Counted from the first letter of the stretch, positions 25,300 through 34,496 are shown. The stretch is 61,322 nt of DNA from Saprospiraceae bacterium (GCA_027488855.1 JAIYAV010000079.1:1-61322); one strand, 5' to 3'. Made by a program: numbers and translations. Notes: a model not told the origin generated them from the letters alone.

Positions 25300-27309
25300 A
25301 TGCGCCTGATTGTTTTCTTTTTATTGCTATCCATCACCAGTTTTGCCCAATTCACGCTGCGGCAACCCGACGCGATTCCACTACATGGTCAATGGGCCTT
25401 TGCACTGGATGCCCGCGATATAGGTGAAGCGCGGGGTTGGTACCAGGAGGCTTTTGCTACCAATGGTTGGGATCAGGTCACGGTGCCCCACTGTTTTTCG
25501 GTAGACCCACGGTATCAGTTTTACACTGGAACGGTTTGGTACCGGAAGAGTTTCCTTTGGCAACCCCAGGCTGGCAAGCGCATATTGCTGCATTTTGACG
25601 CAGCGTATTACTCGACCACCATTTGGCTCAACAACCAAAAAGTAGGTAACCATGAAGGGGGATATACGCCGTTTCATTTTGATGTGACCAACCTGCTCAA
25701 GGCGGGCGATAACTTTTTGTCGATATCCATCAACAATGATACTTGGCAAACGGGCTCCATTCCGGGAGCCAAAGACAACGGCAATCCCAACGACCCCTTC
25801 ATGGGCTGGATGAACTACGGGGGCCTCAATCGTCCGGTTTATTTGACCGTCGAACCGGAGGTATACCTGGAAAATTTGAAGGTAGAAACTACCCCCGATT
25901 TGGCCAAAGGCACCGCCCTGGTACGGGTGAAAGCAAGGGTACGCAACGCCTCATCCCAAAGCAGTTTAGCTAAAATCAATCCACTGATTACCTTCGAAAA
26001 TCAGCAACTCAAGTTGATTTGGAAAACCAATCCAAGCACCATTCTTGCTGGCCAAACCGCAATCGTAGAAGCTGAAACCAGCCTAAAAACCACTGAAGTC
26101 AAACTTTGGAATCTGGACGAACCCAATTTGTACCAACTCAAAGTGGGCTTGGGCGCAGACACCTTGGCCAGTTCATTCGGCATCCGCAAACTGGAAATCC
26201 AAAATGCCCAACTCTTACTCAACGGTGTGCCTATCCGTGTTGGCGGCGGCAACCGCGTGGTGGATTATCCCGGGCAGGGTGCCCTGGAGCCTGACTGGCT
26301 GTTGGAAAAAGATTTTCGCCTGATGAAAGAAGCGGGGATGGAGTTTCAACGCCTGACCCATTACCCGCCCAGCGAAAGTTTTTATGATTTGGCCGATCGC
26401 TACGGCATGTTGATCATTGCCGAGCCAGGCAACTGGCAACTCACGCCCCGACAAATGGACAACGATACGTTCCGCCGCAAGTTTCAACAGCAATTCCGCG
26501 AAATGATGGAGCGCGACTGGAATCATCCCAGCGTAATCGCCTACAGCGTGGGCAATGAATACCTGTCGGAAACACCCGCTGGGCAGCGCTGGACCAAAGA
26601 CATGATCGCCTATGGTCGTGGCCTTGATGCTACCCGACTGTACACTTTTGCGAGCATGCGCCTCAATATTTTGCCCCAAAAACCGGAAGACGAGGCCAGC
26701 CAATACTGCGACTTTATCTGTACCAACACCTATGGCGGACACGCAAAAGTGCTGGATCATATCCACAAATTGTATCCCGACAAACCCATCCTGATCAGCG
26801 AATGGGGTATCCGCGCTGACAATGCCGCCGGTGAAGCCGGACAAGTAACGCACCTGGAAAGTGTCATGCCGGAAATCCGCAAACGCCCCTATGTGGTGGG
26901 CGCAGCCTGGTGGACGTACAACGATTACCAAAGCCGTTATGTGGGTACCAACCCCAATGGTTACCGCCCCTGGGGTATGGTTGGCCCCGATCGCAGCCCA
27001 CGCCAATTGTATGCAGCCCATCGCCGCGAAATGGCGCCTTTTACCCTCGAAAAAATAAGCTTCCAGTTGGGGGGACAAGGGATGCATGAATTGCTGGTAC
27101 GTATAAATGCCCGCAACGATTTCCCGGCTTATCCGCTAAAAGGTTATACCCTCAAAACCAAAGATGCCAATGTAAAAATCCCCAATTTGCAGCCCGGACA
27201 AAGCGCAGAAATGAAAATTCCGGTACGTGGTTTTGACAAAAACCTCAAACTGGAAGTCTGGAAACCGACGGGCTTCTCAGTACTGAACGAAACCTTTGAA
27301 TTAAAGTAA
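25300..27309 (+). CDS. Secreted GH2-family glycoside hydrolase (beta-galactosidase/glucuronidase type)
   Basis: A 669-aa retaining glycosidase. The ATG at 25300 opens the signal peptide MRLIVFFLLLSITSFAQ; an in-frame ATG at 25273 would lengthen the n-region and overlap the symporter gene. Order of domains is a jelly-roll sugar-binding domain (about 35-180, with VTVPHCFSVDP and FDAAYYSTTIWLNNQKVG), an immunoglobulin-like domain, then the TIM barrel. The acid/base Glu lies in SVGNEYLSE near residue 420 and the nucleophile Glu in ILISEWGIRAD near 501. The substrate is a beta-linked galactoside, glucuronide or mannoside; the sequence does not decide. Confidence 0.9.
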   Translation: MRLIVFFLLLSITSFAQFTLRQPDAIPLHGQWAFALDARDIGEARGWYQEAFATNGWDQVTVPHCFSVDPRYQFYTGTVWYRKSFLWQPQAGKRILLHFDAAYYSTTIWLNNQKVGNHEGGYTPFHFDVTNLLKAGDNFLSISINNDTWQTGSIPGAKDNGNPNDPFMGWMNYGGLNRPVYLTVEPEVYLENLKVETTPDLAKGTALVRVKARVRNASSQSSLAKINPLITFENQQLKLIWKTNPSTILAGQTAIVEAETSLKTTEVKLWNLDEPNLYQLKVGLGADTLASSFGIRKLEIQNAQLLLNGVPIRVGGGNRVVDYPGQGALEPDWLLEKDFRLMKEAGMEFQRLTHYPPSESFYDLADRYGMLIIAEPGNWQLTPRQMDNDTFRRKFQQQFREMMERDWNHPSVIAYSVGNEYLSETPAGQRWTKDMIAYGRGLDATRLYTFASMRLNILPQKPEDEASQYCDFICTNTYGGHAKVLDHIHKLYPDKPILISEWGIRADNAAGEAGQVTHLESVMPEIRKRPYVVGAAWWTYNDYQSRYVGTNPNGYRPWGMVGPDRSPRQLYAAHRREMAPFTLEKISFQLGGQGMHELLVRINARNDFPAYPLKGYTLKTKDANVKIPNLQPGQSAEMKIPVRGFDKNLKLEVWKPTGFSVLNETFELK

Positions 27310-27327
27310 TTTTCGATACTTGAAATC

Positions 27328-29643
27328 ATGATAAAAGCTACAGCTAGCGACAAAAGAAATCCCAAAAACATCGCCCTCAATGGTGATTTGGTGGTAGTTG
27401 GTGGTGGATTGGCGGGTCTGTGCGGTGCCATCACTGCCGCTCGGGCGGGCATCAAGGTAATTCTCATTACTGACCGACCCGTTTTAGGCGGCAACTCCTC
27501 CAGCGAGGTGCGCCTTTGGGTATTGGGTGCTACCTCACACATGGGCAACAACAACCGCTGGGCCCGTGAAGGTGGGGTGATTGATGAATTATTGGTAGAA
27601 AACATGTACCGCAACCCCGATAGCAACCCGCTCATTTTTGATACCATCCTGTTGGAAAAAGTGGTGAGCGAGCCCAACATCACCCTGCTGCTGAATACCG
27701 CAGTGTATGATTTGGAAAAATCTGACCCCGATACCATCTCCAAGGTCTACGCCTTTTGTTCGCAAAACTCCACTCGCTACGAACTGATCGCGCCACTTTT
27801 CTGTGATGCTTCCGGCGATGGAATTGTGGGCTTTTTGGCTGGTGCCGCGTTTCGTATGGGTGCGGAGGCGCAAGAAGAGTTCGGGGAAAAATTTGCGCCC
27901 TCCCAGGCTTACGGCGAATTATTGGGGCATAGTCTTTATTTTTATTCCAAAGATGTGGGCAAACCCATCTCTTTTGTTGCGCCCAGTTTTGCGCACGACG
28001 TGGCCCAAAAAGTGCCCAAGTTTCGCTCGTTCAATACCCAGGAATTTGGTTGCCGTCTTTGGTGGATCGAATACGGAGGACGCTTGGACACGGTACACGA
28101 CACCGAAACCATCAAGTGGGAACTGTGGAAAGTGGTATACGGCGTATGGAATTACATTAAAAACTCCGGAAATTTTCCTGATGCCGCCAACCTGACCCTC
28201 GAATGGGTAGGTCACATCCCCGGCAAGCGCGAAAGCCGCCGTTTTGAAGGCGATTACATGCTCATCCAGCAAGACATCGTCGAACAACGCGCACATTACG
28301 ACGACGTAGCCTTTGGTGGTTGGTCGATCGATCTTCACCCCGCCGATGGCGTTTTTTCCGAAAAAGAATTGTCCAGCTGCAATCAGTGGCACAGCAAAGG
28401 GATCTACGGGATTCCGTACCGGTGTTATTATTCCAAAAACATCAGCAATCTGTTCCTAGCCGGACGCATCATCTCGGCCAGTCACGTCGCCTTTGCTTCT
28501 TCCCGTGTGATGGCTACCAGTGCCCACGGCGGACAGGTAGTGGGTATAGCCGCCAAATTGTGTACCGAATTTGGCTTACTGCCGCGCGATTTGGCCGATC
28601 CGGCGCGCATTTCATCCTTGCAGCAAGCCTTGCTCAAAACTGGGCAACACATTCCTAATTTGTCTTTACTCGATCCCGAAGACCTGGTGCAAAGCGCACA
28701 TATTTCAGCAAGCAGTGAGCTGGCATTGGTCGAGCTGTTGCCCACTGCTGAGCCTCAGGCAATGAATTTTGCGCTGGCGCAAATGATTCCGCTACAGTTT
28801 GGGCCAGGCCTGCAACCCCTTGAGGTCATTATTCATCCACATGCCGAAGCAGCTACCGAATTGGAAGTTGAACTGCGTGTGTCGAGCAAGATAGACAACC
28901 ACACCCCAGACTTAATACTGAATAAACAAGTCATCGCCCTACAAGCAGGCCGCAATTGTGTACCCCTGACTTTTCCCCTGGCCAATCATCCCTTGAGTAC
29001 CGATAATACCGTTCAGACCTACGCTTTTATTACTGTGCACAAAAATCCACTGGTAAAATTACCATTTTCCGATCAACGGATTACAGGTATTGTTTCGGTG
29101 TTTAACGCCATCAACAAAGCAGTTTCCAATTACGGCAAACAGGAACCACTGGAAGACATAGGGGTGGAGACTTTTGAATTTTGGTGCCCCCAACGTCGGC
29201 CAGCGGGCAAAAACCTGGCCTTGACATTCAAGACGCCCATCCAGACTTTCCAAGCCAAGAACATTCGCAACGGGGTGCAACGGCCCACGAATCAGCCCAA
29301 CGCCTGGGTAGCCGATCCGCAGGATGCTAAGCCCACCTTGCATTTGGAATGGCCTGAGCCACAAAACATCCAACACATCGTGCTGCATTTTGATACCGAT
29401 TTTGACCATCCGATGGAAACGGTGCTGATGGCACATCCCGAAAATGAAATGCCCTTTTGCATCAAAAACCTGCGAATCTGGAATGATCGAGATGAATTGG
29501 TGGCAGAAATTGTAGGCAATCACCAGAGTCAGCGGAACATCCGTTTTGAGCGAGCAATGGTGACGAAGTTGTTGCGAATAGAGGTGGAGCATCCTGCGGA
29601 GGCGGTTCCTGCGGGGTTGTTGGAGGTTCGGTGTTATGGGTAG
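27328..29643 (+). CDS. FAD-dependent oxidoreductase (FAD_oxidored, PF12831-like)
   Basis: A 771-aa flavoprotein without signal peptide. The dinucleotide-binding fingerprint GDLVVVGGGLAGLCGAITAA is at about residues 19-38, followed by GGNSSSEVRLW and the FAD-contacting DASGDGIVGFLAGAAFR near 160. NLFLAGRIISASHVAFASSR near 370 is the second FAD motif. The last 150 residues look like a discoidin/galactose-binding-type beta sandwich (LHLEWPEPQNIQHIVLHFDT). Members are common in Bacteroidota carbohydrate loci and are poorly characterised. Being 18 bp after GH2, it may oxidise the sugar or aglycone released by that enzyme (inference). Confidence 0.85.
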   Translation: MIKATASDKRNPKNIALNGDLVVVGGGLAGLCGAITAARAGIKVILITDRPVLGGNSSSEVRLWVLGATSHMGNNNRWAREGGVIDELLVENMYRNPDSNPLIFDTILLEKVVSEPNITLLLNTAVYDLEKSDPDTISKVYAFCSQNSTRYELIAPLFCDASGDGIVGFLAGAAFRMGAEAQEEFGEKFAPSQAYGELLGHSLYFYSKDVGKPISFVAPSFAHDVAQKVPKFRSFNTQEFGCRLWWIEYGGRLDTVHDTETIKWELWKVVYGVWNYIKNSGNFPDAANLTLEWVGHIPGKRESRRFEGDYMLIQQDIVEQRAHYDDVAFGGWSIDLHPADGVFSEKELSSCNQWHSKGIYGIPYRCYYSKNISNLFLAGRIISASHVAFASSRVMATSAHGGQVVGIAAKLCTEFGLLPRDLADPARISSLQQALLKTGQHIPNLSLLDPEDLVQSAHISASSELALVELLPTAEPQAMNFALAQMIPLQFGPGLQPLEVIIHPHAEAATELEVELRVSSKIDNHTPDLILNKQVIALQAGRNCVPLTFPLANHPLSTDNTVQTYAFITVHKNPLVKLPFSDQRITGIVSVFNAINKAVSNYGKQEPLEDIGVETFEFWCPQRRPAGKNLALTFKTPIQTFQAKNIRNGVQRPTNQPNAWVADPQDAKPTLHLEWPEPQNIQHIVLHFDTDFDHPMETVLMAHPENEMPFCIKNLRIWNDRDELVAEIVGNHQSQRNIRFERAMVTKLLRIEVEHPAEAVPAGLLEVRCYG

Positions 29644-29648
29644 TAATC

Positions 29649-29703
29649 ACTAAGAACAGAAACGAAATAAAGGTACTTTTTGACTGGGCTTTTTTTTGAT
29701 TTT
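29649..29703. repeat. Dispersed 55-bp repeat, copy 1
   Basis: The stretch from CACTAAGAACAG to TTTTTTTGATTTTG is strongly similar to 61265-61322 at the window's right end. Shared words are ACTAAG(G)AACAG, AAATAAAG, TGACTG(G/A)GCT and TTTTTTGATTT. Here it follows the operon's stop codon directly. It may be an element end or a terminator-associated repeat. Confidence 0.6.
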
Positions 29704-29724
29704 GCCCCGTTACCCATTGGTTGC

Positions 29725-29838
29725 TTAGTTCACCATGCGCTCTCTCAACGCATTGATCTGGGTTAAGTGCGTGGGGAATAAAGCGTTGAAGTGAGCGAAT
29801 CTCCCTTCTATTTTATTTCCGCCCCCTAGGTAAGATAA
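29725..29838 (-). pseudogene. Possible short 3' gene remnant
   Basis: A minus-strand frame of 37 codons ends in FPTHLTQINALRERMVN and a stop at 29725-29727. It is closed upstream by a TAA at 29839-29841 and has no suitable start. Its amino-acid composition is protein-like, but I recognise no family and chance is not excluded. The rest of the gap between the oxidoreductase and pirin genes shows only the dispersed repeat and the promoter-like box. Confidence 0.2.
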
Positions 29839-29887
29839 TTACCGTTTTTTCCGACATTTATACCATTCCATCTCTCTTTTATCAAAA

Positions 29888-29895
29888 TACTTTTG
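29888..29895 (+). promoter_or_regulatory. Bacteroidota-type -7 promoter box
   Basis: TACTTTTG matches the TAnnTTTG consensus of the major Bacteroidota sigma factor. It lies about 85-90 bp before the pirin ATG at 29980, and supports that ATG against an earlier in-frame start at 29893 that would overlap the box. No clear -33 TTTG was seen at the expected distance. Confidence 0.4.
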
Positions 29896-29979
29896 TGGCA
29901 TGATGAAGGTGTTCTGGGGCACAAGGAGCACTTATTTTTTTCGCCCTATAGTATTTACAACCAATCAAAGTTTCCAAAA

Positions 29980-30819
29980 ATGAATAAAAAAATCACCAGT
30001 TCGCATCAGGCTCACAAGAGTAGAAGTATGGGCCCGAGTGTGCGACAGGTTATTCCGAGTGCTATTGAGCACGTTGACCCTTTCGTTTTTTTGGACCACT
30101 TTGGGCCAATGGAAAAGAAACCTGGTGGACAAGGCATGCCACCGCACCCACACGCAGGTATTGCGACCATTACCTATCTATTTGAAGGAAGCAATCGTCA
30201 TCAGGATAGCTATGGACACGATGCAATGGTTTATGCTGGCGATATTGCTTGGATGCAAGCAGGAAAAGGCATTGTTCATGCAGAAGGTATGAATGAAAAT
30301 AGAACGGAATCGGAAATAGTACATGGTTTGCAGTTTTGGATTTCACTACCGGCTAAAGACAAGTTCATCGAACCTGATTTTTTTCATCACCCTTCCGCAG
30401 ATTTGCCCACGTTTAGAATAGATGGTGCGACCATAAAAGTACTTTGTGGGGAATTGAATGGATATAAATCTCCGATTAACAGCCTTTCTCCAGCCTTCAT
30501 ATTTGAGGTCAAATTGCCCGCAAATGAAACCATTGAAATCCCTCTAAAAACTGGGGATACATTGGGTTTGTATCTGGTAGCCGGCTCTATAAATGCGGAT
30601 GAAAAAGCACTTCTGCCTAACTCAATGACTTCATTTGACAAGGAGGGAGACGCATTAAGTTTGTCTGCGAACCAGGATAGCCATTTTATTTTATTTGGAG
30701 GAACTCCACTTAACGAACCCATAATAGGGTATGCTTCTTATGTGATGAATAGCGAAGAACAAATTCATCAGGTAATGCAAGACTACAAAATGGGAAAAAT
30801 GGGGCAAGTAAATTTTTAA
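29980..30819 (+). CDS. Pirin family protein
   Basis: A 279-aa double-cupin protein. The N-terminal cupin holds the metal-ligand segment PPHPHAGIATITYL near residue 48 and GKGIVHAEGM near 94, giving the His-His-His-Glu set. The start at 29980 (MNKKITSSHQAHKSRS) is the family's usual beginning. Pirins serve as quercetinases, redox sensors or stress proteins. The gene is 21 bp before the old-yellow-enzyme gene and likely co-transcribed. The pair is visibly more AT-rich than the operon to the left, suggesting a different origin. Confidence 0.88.
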   Translation: MNKKITSSHQAHKSRSMGPSVRQVIPSAIEHVDPFVFLDHFGPMEKKPGGQGMPPHPHAGIATITYLFEGSNRHQDSYGHDAMVYAGDIAWMQAGKGIVHAEGMNENRTESEIVHGLQFWISLPAKDKFIEPDFFHHPSADLPTFRIDGATIKVLCGELNGYKSPINSLSPAFIFEVKLPANETIEIPLKTGDTLGLYLVAGSINADEKALLPNSMTSFDKEGDALSLSANQDSHFILFGGTPLNEPIIGYASYVMNSEEQIHQVMQDYKMGKMGQVNF

Positions 30820-30840
30820 CCACCTAACTAGGATAAAAGA

Positions 30841-31920
30841 ATGAGACTTTTGCAAGCAACCAAAGTTGGTAACTTAAGCTTACAAAACAGTATGGCAATG
30901 GCTCCTATGACAAGAAGTAGAGCCGACCATAATGGCAACGTAAATGACTTAACCGTAACATATTACACCCAGCGAGCAAGTGCAGGCTTGATCATTAGCG
31001 AAGCCATAAATATCTCGGAGCAAGCATTAGGAAGCCCTTTTACACCAGGTATTTATACCGCAGAACAGATTGACGCTTGGAAAAAGGTGACCAAAGCAGT
31101 GCACGAAACGGGTGGACTTATCTATGCCCAATTATGGCATACTGGTCGGGTAGGTCATTCCATTGACAAAAATGGTGTTTTGCCCGTTGCCCCTTCTGCC
31201 ATTGCAATTCAAGGACAACAGCACTTCACTTCACAAGGCCCTAAGCAATATGAAACCCCTAGAGCGTTAGAAACTGCCGAAATAAAACAAATAGTACAAG
31301 ATTATAAACAGGCAGCAGCAAATGCTATTGAAGCAGGTTTTGATGGGGTTGAATTACACGCAGCTTTTGGGTATTTGCCCAATCAGTTTTTGGTTGAAAG
31401 TGCCAATCATCGCTCAGACGAGTACGGTGGGAGTATCGAAAACCGTTGTCGTTTTGTATCAGAAATCATGCAAGAAATGGTTGATGCCATTGGTGAAAAT
31501 AAAGTTGCCATAAAATTATCACCAAGTATCCCCTTCAACGCTATCATTGACAGCAACCCAACTGCACTCTATACGCATCTCATCGCTCAATTGGATAAAA
31601 TGCCACTTGCTTACATTCATCTGATGAACCCTATGTTCCCAATCGACAATTTGCCGCAATACCCCAAAGATGTAATCGGAACTTTTGGCACTTTGACTCG
31701 GCATTTGGTTATGGCAAATGGTGGTTATTCAAAGAACACTGGCGAACAAGAATTGGAAAAAGGGATTGCTAAAATGATATCTTTTGGTGCTTTGTTTTTA
31801 GCAAATCCGGATTTGCCTAAACGTTTTGAACTCAATTCGGCACTAAATCACCCTGACCGTGCTACCATGTATGGTGGTGGAGAAAAAGGATATACTGATT
31901 ATCCATTTCTGGGTGAATGA
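30841..31920 (+). CDS. Old yellow enzyme family NADH:flavin oxidoreductase (alkene reductase)
   Basis: A 359-aa FMN-binding TIM barrel (NemA/OYE class) reducing activated C=C bonds such as enals, maleimides or nitro-compounds. FMN-binding features are NSMAMAPMTRSRAD near residue 17, AQLWHTGR near 97 and MANGGYS near 297. The substrate-binding segment reads ELHAAFGYLPNQFL near 175. In most members the fourth residue after the leading His is Asn or His; here it is Phe, so one of the two hydrogen-bond donors to the substrate carbonyl seems missing. With pirin it forms a probable electrophile-stress operon facing an AraC regulator. Confidence 0.9.
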   Translation: MRLLQATKVGNLSLQNSMAMAPMTRSRADHNGNVNDLTVTYYTQRASAGLIISEAINISEQALGSPFTPGIYTAEQIDAWKKVTKAVHETGGLIYAQLWHTGRVGHSIDKNGVLPVAPSAIAIQGQQHFTSQGPKQYETPRALETAEIKQIVQDYKQAAANAIEAGFDGVELHAAFGYLPNQFLVESANHRSDEYGGSIENRCRFVSEIMQEMVDAIGENKVAIKLSPSIPFNAIIDSNPTALYTHLIAQLDKMPLAYIHLMNPMFPIDNLPQYPKDVIGTFGTLTRHLVMANGGYSKNTGEQELEKGIAKMISFGALFLANPDLPKRFELNSALNHPDRATMYGGGEKGYTDYPFLGE

Positions 31921-31956
31921 GGCACTCTCGGCAACGTACTGCGTCCATTTCATGGA

Positions 31957-31994
31957 GGGTAATTCAAATTGTCGCAAGACAATTTGAATTACCC
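31957..31994. terminator. Strong hairpin between convergent genes
   Basis: A perfect 17-bp stem (GGGTAATTCAAATTGTC and its complement) closes on the tetraloop GCAA, a GNRA loop. It lies exactly between the stop codons of the oxidoreductase and the convergent AraC gene. No long T run follows on either strand, so it is a probable bidirectional transcript-end structure rather than a textbook intrinsic terminator. Confidence 0.65.
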
Positions 31995-31995
31995 C

Positions 31996-32883
31996 CTAAA
32001 ACTTGTCGGAATTTTTGAATTCAAGTGGCGTTACCTGAAAATGTTTTTTAAAAACTTTATTGAAGTACGAAGGGTCACCAAAATTAAGCTTATAAGCGAC
32101 TTCATTAACCGTCAGGTTGGAGTACAACAGCATTTTTTTGGCTTCTTGCATAAAAATATTGGCAATGTATTCAGAAGTGGTTTGGCCAGTTGTTTGCTTT
32201 ACAATTTCGTTTAAATGTTTTGAACTGATCGAAAGCTTATCTGCCAGAAACACTATTGATTTTCTTTCCGGCAGATACTGAAGGACCAGTTTCTCCAAAT
32301 CTGCTGTAACCGCAAATTTTCTATTGGGCTGCTTTAGATGCTCTTCATTTTTTGAGAAGTATCGATTCGCTAAACTTAGCAGTACCAGTAAGTAGCCTTT
32401 GATTACATTCAAATACTCTTCCTCTTTTTTATAGAATTCGATATTGATGTTCCGAAAAAGTGCTTCAATTGTTGATTCTTTCTCTGGCACTTTGGGTCTA
32501 TCCCTTGCGTTAAGCTTAAAGAAAGGATACTGCTTGTCAATGGTATTGGCGGAGTCCTGGTTTAGAAACTCTGGCATAAAAAAAATAACGTATCCATTCG
32601 AGATGTGCTCTACTTCAAAAGATATGATTTGGCCCGGTGCGGTTGCAAGAAGTGTGTTTTTCCCATATTCATAGAAATTTTCATTAATTGATATTTTACC
32701 TTTACCACTCTCTATAAAGACTAAGCCGTAGAATCCCGTTCTATGGGGTTCTCGGTATATTTTCCTGGCATGGTCTATTTTACGAATCTGGTGCACATGC
32801 AGCAATTCGGTTGTTTTAGCATTTAAGCTGCTAGCATTTTTAAACAATATACTTTCGATGCTTTTGTAATTTTTAATACCCAT
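31996..32883 (-). CDS. AraC family transcriptional regulator
   Basis: A 295-aa regulator. The C-terminal 100 residues contain the two AraC helix-turn-helix units: SIVFLADKLSISSKHLNEIV and LTVNEVAYKLNFGDPSYFNK, ending FKKHFQVTPLEFK. The N-terminal half is a cupin-like ligand domain (GFYGLVFIESGKGKISINEN, TLLATAPGQIISFEVE). It is convergent with the pirin/old-yellow-enzyme pair, a frequent arrangement for regulators of such reductases; it may respond to the same electrophile (inference). Confidence 0.88.
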   Translation of the reverse strand: MGIKNYKSIESILFKNASSLNAKTTELLHVHQIRKIDHARKIYREPHRTGFYGLVFIESGKGKISINENFYEYGKNTLLATAPGQIISFEVEHISNGYVIFFMPEFLNQDSANTIDKQYPFFKLNARDRPKVPEKESTIEALFRNINIEFYKKEEEYLNVIKGYLLVLLSLANRYFSKNEEHLKQPNRKFAVTADLEKLVLQYLPERKSIVFLADKLSISSKHLNEIVKQTTGQTTSEYIANIFMQEAKKMLLYSNLTVNEVAYKLNFGDPSYFNKVFKKHFQVTPLEFKNSDKF

Positions 32884-32946
32884 ATTTTGAAGTTGAAGCT
32901 CATCGTGTGTGAATTTTGCAATTCCTCTCCCGATTTCAATAAATGC

Positions 32947-34395
32947 CTACTTTTTCAATCCAGGCAAATCCGATTCCACAACGATTTCACCTTTTCCTGG
33001 AACAATTCGCGCTGAAAATTGCTTACTCAAAGCTACATTCCCAAAGGTCTTGAGCAGCACTTCTTTTCCCTCTTCTGTATTGACCAGCAGATCCATGGGG
33101 CCTGGGTGGCCAAAATTACAGCCGTAGATGAGGAGATTGGTTTTGAGGTAATCCGTCATGGCCTTATTGCTGAGGAAATGAATGCGGTTGTTGCGGATGC
33201 TGCAATTGCTGAGCGTAACCACGTCTACCGGAGTGGCAATGGAGAGGAACGAAATGGGTTGATCGTGTAGCACCCGCACATTGTCGAACACCAATTGCTG
33301 CTGGAGTGGAATCGCTGCACCGGGATAGTAGGAGCGGCTGTACTTGTCGTTGTCGAAATGAATCGAAAGGCCAATGCGGGGTTTTTCGAGGAAGATGTTG
33401 CGAAAAATGACATTGCGCACCCCGGCGGTGTAAGTGACGTCATTTTGCACCACGCCCCAATTGATACCGTCCAGCACCATACTGCCTTTTTCGTGGCTGG
33501 GCTGGGTAGTTGATTTGTAGAGGGTGCCATCGGGTTTGGCCTGTACCCGGTACAAACGGCCATTGGATACCACTGCATCCGATTGTTGCACCTCCATGCC
33601 GGGCTTCCAATCGATCCAGGCACCCGCCAGGATGCGGCAGAAGTAGCCAGTGGTGTTTTCCGCGTTCAGGTCGTGGCAATTTTCGATGACCCCGTTTTCG
33701 ATCCAGCCCAGTTCGGGGTTGCCCGTTGAGTAATCATGGGCATTCAGGGCGATGGCATCGTCGAAGGTTTGGAATACGCCATTGCGGATGGTGAAGCGTT
33801 TGCCCCGCCCCAAGTGTACGCCGTCCTTTTGTCCTTTGATGATCACATCGTCGACGATGAGGTCTTCAAAGGTGCAGACATGGATGCCGTATTGCGCTTT
33901 ACCCAGGTCAAGGCAACGGAAGCGTTCAATTTTCAGGTCTTTCACGTAGAAAAAAGCTAGTTGGCCGTGTAATCCGTATGCTTCTACAAACTTGCGGACG
34001 TCCATGCCATTCACAATGATGTGCAAGCCTTCCACGGTGATGTTTTGGTCGTAGGTTTTGGTCTTTGCACCTTTGTTGATGAGTACGTGAGAGAAATCAC
34101 CCTGCTCGTTTACTTTTTTGATTGAAACCCCGTTGCCAAATTGGAGACTGGTATTGCTGCCGATGTAAACGGTACCCGCCAAGTTGTAAGTGCCCGGTTC
34201 ACTCACCTGGATGGTACCTCCTTGGTCTACGGCTTTTTGCAGGGCCTGCATGTTTTCGATCCCAGTGGCGCTGGGGGAAAAACCAAAATTGGCGGCGTTG
34301 GTGAAGCCGACAGTAGTGTGGCTTTGATTGACCTGCGCTAATGCACTGGAAATAAAGACCCCAAAGAAAAAGAAAAGCAGTATTGGTAATTTCAT
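32947..34395 (-). CDS. Secreted parallel beta-helix protein, GH28-like
   Basis: A 482-aa protein with a signal peptide ending SSALAQ (about residue 21) and a right-handed parallel beta-helix. Segments such as YGIHVCTFEDLIVDDVIIKG, KDGVHLGRGKRFTIRNGVF and FDDAIALNAHD recall GH28 polygalacturonase repeats, including a DD pair. The canonical GHG and RIK active-site elements are not visible, so activity on pectin is doubtful. Its ATG at 34395 directly abuts a pyruvyl-transferase gene fragment and the end of a MITE-like repeat. It is the last gene of the minus-strand polysaccharide locus. Confidence 0.75.
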   Translation of the reverse strand: MKLPILLFFFFGVFISSALAQVNQSHTTVGFTNAANFGFSPSATGIENMQALQKAVDQGGTIQVSEPGTYNLAGTVYIGSNTSLQFGNGVSIKKVNEQGDFSHVLINKGAKTKTYDQNITVEGLHIIVNGMDVRKFVEAYGLHGQLAFFYVKDLKIERFRCLDLGKAQYGIHVCTFEDLIVDDVIIKGQKDGVHLGRGKRFTIRNGVFQTFDDAIALNAHDYSTGNPELGWIENGVIENCHDLNAENTTGYFCRILAGAWIDWKPGMEVQQSDAVVSNGRLYRVQAKPDGTLYKSTTQPSHEKGSMVLDGINWGVVQNDVTYTAGVRNVIFRNIFLEKPRIGLSIHFDNDKYSRSYYPGAAIPLQQQLVFDNVRVLHDQPISFLSIATPVDVVTLSNCSIRNNRIHFLSNKAMTDYLKTNLLIYGCNFGHPGPMDLLVNTEEGKEVLLKTFGNVALSKQFSARIVPGKGEIVVESDLPGLKK

Positions 34396-34396
34396 C

Positions 34397-34437
34397 TGTA
34401 TATCGGTACTTTGGAATGAAGCACATGAATTTGCCTT
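34397..34437 (-). pseudogene. Internal fragment of a pyruvyl transferase gene
   Basis: The 41 bp encode GKFMCFIPKYRYT, 12 of 13 residues identical to GKFMCVIPKYRYT inside the complete gene at 36825-38072. The DNA is 34 of 41 identical to about 37397-37440. The fragment touches CCTTAGTAGTGGGGCAAAA (34434-34452) on its upstream side, which is the end of the MITE-like repeat seen at 38106 and 61272. A second member of that gene family must once have stood here. Confidence 0.7.
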
Positions 34438-34496
34438 AGTAGTGGGGCAAAATTCAGCAGTGAATGTACTTCCAGCTCCTAGTGGTTTCCATAATC

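Noticed and set aside
32947-34395. Assignment as an active GH28 polygalacturonase
   Set aside because: The DD pair is visible but the GHG and RIK active-site motifs are not, so only a beta-helix/GH28-like call is justified.
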